From assembly GCA_030665485.1 (NCBI GenBank), contig DAOUZV010000048.1, positions 1-8,613 of the forward strand: 8,613 nt of DNA. Direction: 5' to 3'. This document shows positions 1 through 6,646 of this stretch, in pieces. Within the stretch, counting starts at the first letter, position 1. Each line of letters begins with the position of its first letter. A model generated the notes under the pieces. It worked only from the letters and a program-made list of their open reading frames with translations, was not told where the DNA came from and ran no database searches. Source of the DNA: Chloroflexota bacterium (GTDB taxonomy: Bacteria > Chloroflexota > Dehalococcoidia > JABGRK01). A program made the position numbers and the translations under genes.

Positions 1-120
1 TCAGTACTTTAAACTCCATGCTTAATCTCCTTCTATACTTTCTACGCGTAGCTCGTTGCCGGCAACGAGCTACGCGTAGAAAGTATAGAAGGAGATTAAG
101 CATGGAGTTTAAAGTACTGA
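1..120. repeat. Perfect 120-bp palindrome at the window edge (probable foldback artefact)
   Basis: Bases 1-60 are the exact reverse complement of bases 61-120, with no spacer and no mismatch; the centre is GTTGCC|GGCAAC. The right arm is natural-looking sequence: it holds the hypB ribosome site (GGAG at 91-94), the ATG at 102 and the first six codons. The left arm therefore repeats a gene start backwards, which has no obvious biological use. Perfect arms beginning exactly at base 1 are typical of a foldback or chimeric read at a contig end. A real hairpin or inverted duplication is possible but less likely. Confidence 0.95.
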
Positions 121-752
121 AGGATATACTGAGCGCCAACGATCAGATCGCCGAAGAAAACCACGAGCTGCTTGATAATAACAAGGTTTTTGCCATAAAC
201 GTGATGTCATCGCCGGGCTCAGGCAAGACGAGCACCATTTTGCAAACCATAAAGGGTCTTAAGGGCAAGGTGAAAATCGCCGTCATTGAGGGCGATGTAA
301 GCTCAAGCATAGATGCTGAAAAAATAAGCAAAGAGGGAATTTTGGCGCTTCAGATAAACACCGGCGGCGAGTGCCATCTGGATGCCAACATGCTCAACCG
401 CGCCATCAATAACCTGCCTCTTGCCGACATCGACCTGCTGTTCATCGAAAACGTGGGCAACCTCATCTGCACCGCCGAATTCCAGCTGGGCATGCACAAG
501 AATCTGGTCATCTCCAGCACCGCCGAAGGCGACGACAAGCCACTCAAGTACCCACTAATGTTCACCGTAGCAGACGTGGTTCTTATAAACAAGATGGATC
601 TTTCGCCATACCTCAACTTCGATGCCAACGCCTACAAAAACGCGGTAAAAGCTCTTAATCAAAGGGCTGAGATATTCGAGATATCGTGCACCACGGGACA
701 GGGTGTTGATGACTGGCTTGCGTGGATAAAAAAGCAGATGGATGTTGAGTGA
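102..752 (+). CDS. hypB: Hydrogenase/urease nickel-incorporation GTPase HypB
   Basis: HypB is the cytoplasmic GTPase that, with HypA, delivers nickel to the large subunit of [NiFe]-hydrogenase. The 216-residue protein has a Walker A loop SSPGSGKT (36-43), the family block NTGGECHLDA (86-95), and ENVGNLIC (116-123). It also has GDDKPLKYP (143-151) and the guanine-specificity motif NKMD (163-166). Cys91, His92 and Cys123 match the metal site of the GTPase domain. The N-terminus lacks the CCxxC high-affinity nickel motif and the histidine-rich stretch found in some relatives, so this is the short form. I chose ATG 102 because GGAG lies seven bases upstream; a longer reading frame opens at 18, but that part lies inside the palindrome and is probably artificial. 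No hydrogenase genes are visible, but upstream sequence is missing. The next gene follows after 29 bases and may be co-transcribed. Confidence 0.93.
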   Translation: MEFKVLKDILSANDQIAEENHELLDNNKVFAINVMSSPGSGKTSTILQTIKGLKGKVKIAVIEGDVSSSIDAEKISKEGILALQINTGGECHLDANMLNRAINNLPLADIDLLFIENVGNLICTAEFQLGMHKNLVISSTAEGDDKPLKYPLMFTVADVVLINKMDLSPYLNFDANAYKNAVKALNQRAEIFEISCTTGQGVDDWLAWIKKQMDVE

Positions 753-781
753 TATTACAAACGGAGGCGAGGTAGGATAAT

Positions 782-1450
782 ATGACAGAGCCGGGATTTG
801 CGCCTCTATCGCATCATATCGAATACCCGCCCCAAGAGATGAAACAACGCTCCGCTTCTTTTCTCGATACCATCCAGCGTCGGCGCAGTATACGCGACTT
901 CTCAGAGCGACCTGTGTCTGTCGAAGTAATCAGCGATTGTATACTGGCGGCGAGCAGCGCGCCCAGCGGCGCCAACAGGCAGCCGTGGCACTTCGTAGTA
1001 GTGAGTGATGCACAAACAAAACGGCTGATACGCCAGGCCGCCGAAAGCGTGGAACACGAGCTGTACATCAAACATGCGTCTAAAGAGTGGCTAAACGCTC
1101 TTGCCCCACTTAAGACGAACCCAAGCAAACCGTTTCTGGAAACAGCCCCCTGCCTAATTGCCATATTTGCAGAGAAGTATCGCCTGCTGCCAGACGGAAT
1201 CAAAGAGCTAAACTATTATGTAAACGAATCAGTGGGTATCGCCACCGGCATGCTGATAACCGCGATTCACAACGTCGGTCTTGCCTGCCTGCCCTACACT
1301 CCAAGCCCTATGCGGTTCCTGAATAGAATCCTTGATCGACCGGAAAACGAGCGCCCGTTCTTGATACTGGTGGTTGGATATCCGGCAGACGGCGCAACCG
1401 TTCCGGAACTTGACAAAAAAACACTGGGCGAGATAAGTACCTTCGTATGA
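782..1450 (+). CDS. Nitroreductase-fold flavoprotein, iodotyrosine deiodinase (IYD)-like
   Basis: This 222-residue protein belongs to the FMN-dependent nitroreductase superfamily. FMN-binding features are RRRSIRDF (33-40), SAPSGANRQPW (59-69), the ESVGIATGM helix (149-157) and VGYP (198-201). It has no signal peptide or membrane segment. Compared from memory with human iodotyrosine deiodinase, it keeps the lid residues that hold the substrate zwitterion: Glu91 and Tyr95 (spacing E-x3-Y) and Lys116 (21 after the Tyr). Thr173 lies in the LPYTPSP stretch where IYD has a Thr contacting flavin N5. The C-terminal run GATVPELDKKTL also resembles IYD. The likely reaction is reductive dehalogenation of halotyrosines, or reduction of a related amino-acid-like aromatic. 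A general nitroreductase role is the alternative. The ATG at 782 follows a weak purine-rich site (GAGG, then TAGGA), downstream of hypB. Confidence 0.85.
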   Translation: MTEPGFAPLSHHIEYPPQEMKQRSASFLDTIQRRRSIRDFSERPVSVEVISDCILAASSAPSGANRQPWHFVVVSDAQTKRLIRQAAESVEHELYIKHASKEWLNALAPLKTNPSKPFLETAPCLIAIFAEKYRLLPDGIKELNYYVNESVGIATGMLITAIHNVGLACLPYTPSPMRFLNRILDRPENERPFLILVVGYPADGATVPELDKKTLGEISTFV

Positions 1451-1477
1451 AAAGCGTCTTCTTTAGAACGCAGGGTA

Positions 1478-1486
1478 TGCTATAAT
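1478..1486 (+). promoter_or_regulatory. Extended -10 promoter for tRNA-Ser
   Basis: TGC-TATAAT (1478-1486) is a full extended -10 element with a perfect hexamer. No good -35 lies 16-18 bases upstream, as is common for extended -10 promoters. Predicted transcription starts near 1493, about 18 bases before the tRNA. The element sits within a short inverted repeat (GGTAT...ATACC, 1474-1489). Confidence 0.6.
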
Positions 1487-1510
1487 ACCATACTGATGCA
1501 ACCACGCTTT

Positions 1511-1600
<90 letters not shown>

Positions 1601-1666
1601 CTTTCATAGCAATCAATTCATTTCTTGGATGACGCTAAAGAGAAGGTGCAAAGAAGCGGATCTGTA

Positions 1667-1685
1667 TCATCTTCGTTCAAGATGA
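1667..1685 (+). other. Small hairpin downstream of tRNA-Ser
   Basis: TCATCTT (1667-1673) and AAGATGA (1679-1685) form a perfect 7-bp stem with a five-base loop. No T-run follows, so it is not a standard intrinsic terminator. It could mark the tRNA transcript's 3' end or lie in the flavodoxin leader. I see no convincing promoter between the tRNA and the flavodoxin, so read-through from the tRNA promoter is possible. Confidence 0.3.
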
Positions 1686-1713
1686 CCTTGATTAGACACT
1701 TCGGAGGTACACA

Positions 1714-2163
1714 ATAAAAGTTCTAGTAGTCTATGACTCGCTCTACGGGAACACGGCAGAGATTGCCAAAGCCATCGGCGGTGCCATTACCAATGATGCT
1801 AAGGTGCTTCCGGTCGGTGAGGTGGAACCATCCGACTTGGAATCGCTTGACCTGCTCATAGCCGGTGCGCCCACACAGGCCGCCAGCCCGTCACCACCGA
1901 TGAAAGACTTCCTTGAAAACCTGCCAAAAAGCGCCGTTGAAGGTGTCGATGTAGCCGCCTTCGATACCAGAATGACAACCCGATGGCTCAAAATCATCGG
2001 TTATGCTGCGGGGAAGATCGGCAAACAACTCAAAAAAAAGGGCGGCAACCTCGTTATGAAAGCCGAGCCCTTCTACGTCACCGGCGGCAAGGGCCCGCTG
2101 AAAGAGGGAGAGATGGAGCGTGCTGCTGAATGGGCAAAGGAGCTTGTTAAAGGCAGGGAGTAA
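1714..2163 (+). CDS. Flavodoxin-family protein (apparent AUA start)
   Basis: A flavodoxin-like fold binding FMN, probably a soluble low-potential electron carrier. The N-terminus reads (I/M)KVLVVYDSLYGNTAEIA; the phosphate loop is SLYGNT (residues 9-14), followed by the GAPTQ loop after strand 3. With the start at 1714 it has 149 residues, normal for short-chain flavodoxins. There is no ATG, GTG or TTG where family members begin: the first strand is preceded by ATA at 1714, six bases after a good GGAGG site (1703-1707). The nearest ATG, at 1804, would delete the first strand and the FMN loop and is not credible. Either AUA is used as a rare start or ATG was changed by mutation or base-calling error. 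The dipeptidase gene follows after 25 bases, suggesting an operon. Confidence 0.85.
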   Translation: MKVLVVYDSLYGNTAEIAKAIGGAITNDAKVLPVGEVEPSDLESLDLLIAGAPTQAASPSPPMKDFLENLPKSAVEGVDVAAFDTRMTTRWLKIIGYAAGKIGKQLKKKGGNLVMKAEPFYVTGGKGPLKEGEMERAAEWAKELVKGRE

Positions 2164-2188
2164 TTCGATATAGGGTGTTAATGAAACG

Positions 2189-3283
2189 ATGAACAAAATG
2201 CGTATCTTTGACGGCCACAACGACACACTGATCAAACTGAATTCCCCGGATCAAAGTGACGGACATTCGTTTTTTACAGACAATACCGAGGGTCAGCTAG
2301 ACCTGCCAAAGGCACGCAAGGGCGGCATGATTGGCGGACTGTTCGGCATCTTCACCCCCACATCCAAAACTGCCCGGCAGAAACAGAAGGACCCGTACTC
2401 CAGCGTCACCATGAACCAAAAAGGCTCGGATGACAAGTCAAAAAACGCTTTAGACCACTCATATGCCAGAGAATATACAAACGTCGTCATCGATTTTGCC
2501 TACCAGCTGGAGAAGCAATCGAACGGCGAAGTAAAAATCGTGCGCGACTATCATGACCTGGAGCAGGCTATGGCCAATGATGTTCTGGCTATGGTATTGC
2601 ACTTCGAGGGTGCGGCGGCGATAAAAGAGGATCTGAGCGACCTGAGGACCTACTACAACAAAGGTCTGAGGTCTTTGGGGCTGACATGGAGCCGTCCCAA
2701 CGCCTTTGCTCACGGCGTCCCCTTCCAGTACCCACACTCGCCGGATACCGGCCCCGGACTTACCGATGCCGGAAAGAAACTGGTGGCGGCGTGTAACGAA
2801 ATGGGTATATTAATCGACCTTGCTCACATAAATAAAAAAGGCTTCTTCGACGTGGCCAAGCTTACAAAACACCCGCTGGTGACAAGTCATACCGGCGCCC
2901 ATGCACTGTGCCCATCGACCCGCAATCTAACCGATGCGCAAATCGACGCCGTCGGTAAATCCGGCGGCACCATCGGGGTGGTTTTCGCACCCTTTATCAT
3001 AGATTATAAAACCAACGACGACGGAACGCCGGACAACAGCATGCCCATAACCCAGATTGTCAGGCATATCGACTATATAGCCAAAAGGATCGGGGTCGAT
3101 CACGTATCTTTCGGCTCGGATTTCGATGGCGCCAAGATGCCAGAGGATTTGCCCAATGCCTCCCATCTACAGAAACTGATTGATGCTCTCAAGACAAATG
3201 GTTACGGTGACGACGCAATAGAAAAAATCGCCTGCAAAAACTGGCTCAGAGTTATAAAGGAAACATGGCACAACCGTGCTTAA
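2189..3283 (+). CDS. Membrane dipeptidase-type zinc hydrolase (peptidase family M19)
   Basis: The 364-residue protein matches the renal/microsomal dipeptidase family, TIM-barrel enzymes with two zincs that cleave dipeptides, including some with D-residues. Expected zinc ligands are present: His10 and Asp12 in DGHND, Glu140 in HFEGAAAI, His213 in LIDLAHIN and His234 in TSHTGAHAL. Asp311 lies in GSDFDG. The CPSTRNL segment supplies the conserved Arg-Asn that binds substrate carboxylate. The start lacks a signal peptide, so a cytoplasmic location is likely, as for many bacterial members. The ATG at 2189 has only a weak upstream purine stretch (TAGGGTG); another ATG at 2181 is out of frame and stops at once. 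It probably shares a transcript with the flavodoxin. A role in recycling peptides or cell-wall fragments is inference. Confidence 0.9.
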   Translation: MNKMRIFDGHNDTLIKLNSPDQSDGHSFFTDNTEGQLDLPKARKGGMIGGLFGIFTPTSKTARQKQKDPYSSVTMNQKGSDDKSKNALDHSYAREYTNVVIDFAYQLEKQSNGEVKIVRDYHDLEQAMANDVLAMVLHFEGAAAIKEDLSDLRTYYNKGLRSLGLTWSRPNAFAHGVPFQYPHSPDTGPGLTDAGKKLVAACNEMGILIDLAHINKKGFFDVAKLTKHPLVTSHTGAHALCPSTRNLTDAQIDAVGKSGGTIGVVFAPFIIDYKTNDDGTPDNSMPITQIVRHIDYIAKRIGVDHVSFGSDFDGAKMPEDLPNASHLQKLIDALKTNGYGDDAIEKIACKNWLRVIKETWHNRA

Positions 3284-3364
3284 ACCACAATCGATATGAA
3301 ATATCTCACTATTTGCATCCTAAATCGATAAACCGTTCAACACTTTATTTCCTCCTGTCAAATC

Positions 3365-3373
3365 TGTTACAAT
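3365..3373 (+). promoter_or_regulatory. Possible extended -10 promoter for dgkA
   Basis: TGT-TACAAT (3365-3373) resembles an extended -10 box, about 38 bases before the dgkA start. The matching -35 region (around 3345-3350, TTATTT) is poor. It lies in the 127-base gap after the dipeptidase. Confidence 0.35.
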
Positions 3374-3410
3374 CAACCATCAAACAAGCGGGAACCGCCT
3401 TTAAACGCCT

Positions 3411-3773
3411 ATGGAAAAGCGAAAATTGCATCAAAGTGTCTGGATTGCGATCAGGGGCATAGCCGACGGCATTTCAAGAGAGCGTAATATCAAAATACAG
3501 GTTGTAATCGGCATTGCGGTAATAGTCGCCTCTATATTGCTCAAGTTATCTACGACAGAGTTGGCGCTAATTATTTTCATCTGCTTCTTCGTAATAATCA
3601 TGGAAATGCTCAACACCAGCCTAGAAAAACTGACCGACAAGCTGCGCCCCGAGCACGACGGGGATATCGGCAAGATAAAAGACCTGGCGGCCGGTGCGGT
3701 ACTTCTGGCGGTGACGCTGTCCATCATACTGGGTTTTTTGATTCTGCTCAGGCCCATTATCGACCTCTTTTAA
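3411..3773 (+). CDS. dgkA: DgkA-family diacylglycerol/undecaprenol kinase
   Basis: A small (120-residue) integral-membrane lipid kinase. It has an amphipathic N-terminus and three hydrophobic helices at roughly 30-46, 50-66 and 93-117. Family residues are present: Glu24 in ERNIKIQ, Glu65, Asn68 and Glu72 in EMLNTSLE (catalytic glutamate and Mg-ATP site), and Lys90-Asp91 in KDLAAGAVL. In E. coli DgkA phosphorylates diacylglycerol; in Gram-positive bacteria the orthologue phosphorylates undecaprenol to recycle the cell-wall lipid carrier. The sequence alone does not decide between them. ATG 3411 is the first start after an in-frame stop at 3402, though its ribosome site is weak (GCGGGA is too far upstream). 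Confidence 0.92.
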   Translation: MEKRKLHQSVWIAIRGIADGISRERNIKIQVVIGIAVIVASILLKLSTTELALIIFICFFVIIMEMLNTSLEKLTDKLRPEHDGDIGKIKDLAAGAVLLAVTLSIILGFLILLRPIIDLF

Positions 3774-3788
3774 ACTATACTGTCCTAG

Positions 3789-3938
3789 AAAAGTGGGTAC
3801 GATGACAAAACCATCGCCGGTTTATTGAGAGAAAACGCCCTTACGATACTGGGCACCTTCGGCGATATCGAGTACATGGCCCCTGTAAAAGATGCCAAAC
3901 GGCTGATATATGTTGTCAGAAAGGATCAAGTGAGTTAG
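3789..3938 (+). pseudogene. C-terminal remnant of a TIM-barrel metallohydrolase-like protein
   Basis: An open frame between stops at 3786 and 3936 reads as protein-like sequence with no plausible start and no upstream domain. It includes GYDDKTIAGLLRENALTILG followed by a basic strand-like end (KDAKRLIYVVRKDQVS). The first part resembles the C-terminal helix of amidohydrolase-type barrels (G-x-(S/D)-D-x-x-I-x-x-I-L-x-x-N-A), and even the end of the neighbouring dipeptidase (GYGDDAIEKIACKNWLRVI). The ending is like the last strand of amidohydrolases. I infer a gene whose 5' part was deleted. The call is tentative because the fragment is only about 49 codons. Confidence 0.4.
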
Positions 3939-3941
3939 TAT
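3913..3941 (+). promoter_or_regulatory. Sigma-70-type promoter for the PIN-like gene
   Basis: TTGTCA (3913-3918) and TAGTAT (3936-3941) are separated by exactly 17 bases. Transcription would start near 3948, leaving about 24 bases of leader before ATG 3972. The promoter overlaps the 3' end of the hydrolase remnant, so the downstream pair can be expressed independently of the lost gene. Confidence 0.55.
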
Positions 3942-3971
3942 AAGGCACATAGCTTAACTTGGAGAAATTTT

Positions 3972-4562
3972 ATGAACAGAATACTTTTCGTTGACTACGA
4001 AAACGTGCAGAACATAGATTTGGACTTTATTAAAAAAGAAGATCTGGAAACTATAGTCTTTGTGGGAAAATCCCAAAAGAAGATACCGTTTGAAATAGTG
4101 CAAAAAGCGCAGCAGCTGGGCAGTCTGATAAGATGGCATCAAATAGAGGGACAAGGCAGCAACGCCCTCGATTTCCACATCGCTTTTCTGCTGGGCCATC
4201 TGACTGCAAGCGATACCGGAAAAGAGGCCGAATACATAGTACTATCCAAAGATAAGGGCTTCGACCCGCTGCTCAGATATGTGCAAAAAGAGAGCTACAA
4301 CTGCCGCAGGATAAACAGCCTGCTGGAACTGCAACAAACCAAGATGGACCTGTCAAGCAACAAGAATGTAGAAAAAGCGCTAGAAATACTGGGCAAGATC
4401 GAAAAACCGAAAAGGCCCAGAAACCGCAGCACCCTGTTCAAATATATTCAGAATATACTGGGAAACAAAACGCCGGAGCGGGAAACAGCCACCGTTATCG
4501 ACAGGCTGTTTATCGATGATAAGCTTTCGGAGCATAATAACAGGCTAACATACAATTTCTAA
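3972..4562 (+). CDS. PIN/NYN-like domain protein, putative RNase
   Basis: A 196-residue protein with a PIN-like fold in the first ~110 residues. The first acidic cluster is FVDYENVQN (Asp8, Glu10). A conserved central motif is GQGSNALDFHIAFLLG (Asn64, Asp67), and LSKDKGFDPL (Asp94, Asp98) completes a metal-binding set typical of PIN and NYN nucleases. After a basic linker (EKPKRPRNR, about 143-151), the last 45 residues look like a small winged-helix or helix-turn-helix domain, possibly for nucleic-acid binding. GGAG at 3961-3964 sits seven bases before the ATG. It is not paired with a small antitoxin gene, so a classical VapBC system is unlikely. The target is unknown; RNA cleavage is inferred from the fold. 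Confidence 0.75.
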   Translation: MNRILFVDYENVQNIDLDFIKKEDLETIVFVGKSQKKIPFEIVQKAQQLGSLIRWHQIEGQGSNALDFHIAFLLGHLTASDTGKEAEYIVLSKDKGFDPLLRYVQKESYNCRRINSLLELQQTKMDLSSNKNVEKALEILGKIEKPKRPRNRSTLFKYIQNILGNKTPERETATVIDRLFIDDKLSEHNNRLTYNF

Positions 4563-4564
4563 AC

Positions 4565-4993
4565 ATGGTCTGCAACATGGTTGAAAGCAAAACCTTACAG
4601 TTCAGCTCAAAGGGAAACTGCGACATTATAGATATTACGCCGCAGGTGGGCCAAGCTATAGACGAGTGCGGCGTGGACAGCGGCACGGTCACTGTGTTCA
4701 TCACCGGATCGACCGCCGGAGTGACCACCGTCGAATACGAGCGGGGCCTTATCGGCGATCTGGAAAAACTGTTCGAGCGCATCGCCCCCGGCAACATACC
4801 CTACGGCCACGACGCACGCTGGGGCGACGGCAACGGCCACTCCCACGTGCGAGCCTCGCTGCTGGGAGCCTCGGTGGTGGTGCCATTCAACAACAAGCGG
4901 TTGATGCTGGGCACCTGGCAGCAGATCATCGTCATCGACTTCGACAACAGGCCTAGAAACAGAACCGTGATGCTGCAGATCATGGGCGAATAA
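4565..4993 (+). CDS. YjbQ/UPF0047 family protein (secondary thiamine-phosphate synthase-type)
   Basis: The 142-residue protein is a clear YjbQ/UPF0047 member: IIDITPQV near the N-terminus, GHDARWGDGNGHSHVRASLLG (about 81-101, with His82, His92 and His94 as likely metal ligands) and LGTWQQIIVIDFDNRPR (115-131). Some relatives are annotated as secondary thiamine-phosphate synthases, because they rescue thiE mutants, but the physiological reaction is uncertain. Only two bases separate its first ATG from the PIN-like stop codon, so translational coupling is likely; neither that ATG nor the one at 4577 has a good ribosome site. Starting at 4577 would give an N-terminus (MVESKTLQF) closer to family norm. 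Confidence 0.88.
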   Translation: MVCNMVESKTLQFSSKGNCDIIDITPQVGQAIDECGVDSGTVTVFITGSTAGVTTVEYERGLIGDLEKLFERIAPGNIPYGHDARWGDGNGHSHVRASLLGASVVVPFNNKRLMLGTWQQIIVIDFDNRPRNRTVMLQIMGE

Positions 4994-5027
4994 AAAATAA
5001 TATTTACGGGCACCATCTATACCCAGT

Positions 5028-5056
5028 TTGCTAATAACCTATATTAGTAGTATAAT
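5028..5056 (+). promoter_or_regulatory. Sigma-70-type promoter for the zinc-ribbon gene
   Basis: TTGCTA (5028-5033) is followed after exactly 17 bases by a perfect TATAAT (5051-5056). A start near 5063 gives a leader of about 106 bases, long enough to hold the hairpin at 5119-5171. Confidence 0.7.
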
Positions 5057-5118
5057 TAAAGTCTAGTTTCAGTTCAGGTAGTTACTTACTTCTTTAAGTC
5101 CTCACAGATTTTCTAAAG

Positions 5119-5171
5119 TATTGGATAACCTTGGCTCAAACCAGAATAGTAAGAGAGGAGGTTATCCGATG
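5119..5171 (+). promoter_or_regulatory. Leader hairpin covering ribosome site and start codon
   Basis: UAUUGGAUAACC (5119-5130) can pair over 12 positions with GGUUAUCCGAUG (5160-5171), with two G-U pairs and no mismatch. The 3' strand takes in the last two G of the Shine-Dalgarno (GAGGAGG, 5155-5161), the spacer and the whole AUG. A smaller UGG/CCA stem (5132-5143) can form inside the 29-base loop. Such a fold would block initiation until it is opened by temperature, a protein or a ligand. The pairing is seen directly; regulation is inferred. Confidence 0.5.
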
Positions 5172-5465
5172 AGTTTTACGGACAAAACGCTCCAATGCTT
5201 CGACTGTGGAGATTCCTTCACGTTCACCGCAGAGGAACAAGAGTTTTTCCAATCAAAAGGCTTTGTAAACGAGCCAAAGCGTTGCACATCTTGCCGTTCG
5301 GCAAGGAAAGCACAGCGCAGCGGAGGTTTCGGTGGCAGTCGCCAGATGTACCCGGCGGTATGCGCCCAGTGTGGCAAAGACACCGAAGTACCCTTTGAGC
5401 CTCGTAATGGTAGACCTGTTTATTGTAGCGATTGCTACAGTAAGGTCTCACAAAACAGATATTAA
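5169..5465 (+). CDS. Double zinc-ribbon protein with CxxC-x17-CxxC domain
   Basis: A 98-residue, cysteine-rich small protein. Zinc ribbon 1 uses Cys10-x2-Cys13 and Cys39-x2-Cys42. After a Gly/Arg/Ser linker (about 43-59), the second domain is Cys65-x2-Cys68-x17-Cys86-x2-Cys89, the spacing of the recognised CxxC-x17-CxxC family. The function of this family is not established; nucleic-acid or ribosome binding is a guess from the basic, ribbon-like make-up. ATG 5169 is preceded by a very strong GAGGAGG site seven bases away; an upstream in-frame ATG at 5121 has no such site and lies in the leader hairpin. The gene is monocistronic, with its own promoter and terminator. Confidence 0.88.
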   Translation: MSFTDKTLQCFDCGDSFTFTAEEQEFFQSKGFVNEPKRCTSCRSARKAQRSGGFGGSRQMYPAVCAQCGKDTEVPFEPRNGRPVYCSDCYSKVSQNRY

Positions 5466-5477
5466 TATCTGAAAAAT

Positions 5478-5527
5478 AAAAGAGCACGCCAAAGACTTAA
5501 TATAATTAGTTCAAGCGTGCTCTTTTT
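5478..5527. terminator. Bidirectional intrinsic terminator
   Basis: AAAAGAGCACGC (5478-5489) pairs with GCGTGCTCTTTT (5515-5526), giving a strong GC-rich core and a T-run on the + strand. The opposite strand ends in CTCTTTTATTTTTC, also U-rich. It can end both the zinc-ribbon transcript and the convergent tup operon, whose last stop codon is at 5561. The loop contains a further imperfect stem (ACTTAAT/ATTAGT). Confidence 0.88.
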
Positions 5528-5560
5528 AATATAATGCGATATCAGAGCCAATGACTTGGC

Positions 5561-6643
5561 CTAAGACCACCTCCTTATCACCTTGATGGCGGTAGCCTTG
5601 AAGCTGATGAACACCTGCGTACCAACAACAAGACCCATATCGATAGTCGACCTGGCGGTCAGCACCACAAACAGCGGAAAGCCGCAATCCACCTCAATGT
5701 GCACCAGTGAACCCAGAGTGATGATCTTATTTATCACACCCCCAAACACGTTCCGGGCGCTGCCGCCGTCCCTGGCAAGACTCAGCGTTATGTCCTCAGG
5801 CCGTATCAGTGCATATACGCTCTCGCCCTTTTCGAAGCCGGAAATGGCGCTTATGGCTCCACCTGCTACTTTGACGTCGGCCAGTTCGCCATCCTTCTTC
5901 TCTATTGTTCCCGCCAATATGTTGTCTATGCCAACGAATTCGGCAACCTCTTTACTCTGAGGAGCGTTGAATATCTCATCCGGCTTGCCCATCTGCAACA
6001 TCTGGCCGTCTATCAGCACCCCAACCTTATGGGATAGCCTTTGCCCCTGCACCATATCGTGAGTGGTCATAAACACGCTTATTTCGTGCTCCTTGATGAC
6101 GTGTTCGATGACCTCCTCTATCTTGGAGACGGAGTTGGGATCGAGGTTGGCCGTCGGCTCGTCAAGCAATAGTAAATCAGGTTGAATCACTAGCGCCCGT
6201 GCCAGTGCGATGCGCTGCGTCTCGCCACCCGACAGCGTCTTGGCGTCACGATGCGCGTAGTCAGCCATGCCGACGAGATCGAGGGCGTGCTCCGCCTTTT
6301 CTCTGATCGAATTCTTGGCTACACCGCGCCACCTCAGTCCAACGGCAACGTTGTCATACACGTTCATGTTGAACACTATCGGCTTCTGCTGCACTAGGGA
6401 CATACGCCGTCTGGCGGCAAGCCTATCGCTCTCGGCCTCGGTAACATCCACCTCATCAAAGTATATACTCCCCAACGACGGTTTTGTAAGCAGGTCGATC
6501 AGTTTCATAAGTGTGGTCTTACCGGAGCCGGTAGGCCCGATGAGGGCAAACACCTCGCCGCGTTCCAAAGACAGGTTTATATCGGTCAGGATAACCGCAT
6601 CTTTATACGCCTGTCCCAGATTTTCGATTCTAAGCAAAGCCAC
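5561..6643 (-). CDS. tupC: Tungstate ABC transporter, ATP-binding protein TupC
   Basis: The cytoplasmic ATPase that drives tungstate import. The 360-residue chain has Walker A GPTGSGKT (36-43), Q-loop VQQKP (84-88), signature LSGGETQR (137-144), Walker B LLLLDEP (157-163) and the switch histidine His195 in MTTHD. After the nucleotide-binding domain, an extra ~130 residues include a TOBE/MOP-like segment (about 295-358). In related importers this segment binds oxyanion and inhibits transport, so substrate feedback is possible. The start is GTG (6643), three bases after the tupB stop, with AGAAGG upstream; the overlap-like spacing implies translational coupling. ModC or sulfate ATPases are similar, but the TupA partner fixes the call. 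Confidence 0.9.
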   Translation of the reverse strand: MALLRIENLGQAYKDAVILTDINLSLERGEVFALIGPTGSGKTTLMKLIDLLTKPSLGSIYFDEVDVTEAESDRLAARRRMSLVQQKPIVFNMNVYDNVAVGLRWRGVAKNSIREKAEHALDLVGMADYAHRDAKTLSGGETQRIALARALVIQPDLLLLDEPTANLDPNSVSKIEEVIEHVIKEHEISVFMTTHDMVQGQRLSHKVGVLIDGQMLQMGKPDEIFNAPQSKEVAEFVGIDNILAGTIEKKDGELADVKVAGGAISAISGFEKGESVYALIRPEDITLSLARDGGSARNVFGGVINKIITLGSLVHIEVDCGFPLFVVLTARSTIDMGLVVGTQVFISFKATAIKVIRRWS

Positions 6644-6646
6644 GGC

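Noticed and set aside
18..101. N-terminal extension of HypB starting at ATG 18
   Set aside because: The extension lies in the palindrome's artificial arm, reads as basic low-information sequence, and ATG 102 has a proper ribosome site.
1..120. Hairpin telomere of a linear replicon
   Set aside because: The palindrome runs into hypB codons and no protelomerase or phage/plasmid genes are present; a foldback artefact explains it more simply.
3265..3462. Open frame across the dipeptidase end and dgkA start
   Set aside because: It overlaps two well-supported genes in another frame and has no ribosome site or recognisable protein features.
3972..4993. Toxin-antitoxin module (PIN toxin)
   Set aside because: The PIN-like protein is larger than VapC and its partner is a YjbQ enzyme, not a small DNA-binding antitoxin.
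5583..5960. + strand open frame opposite tupC
   Set aside because: Shadow of the real - strand gene, with no start signal and composition biased by the antisense codons.
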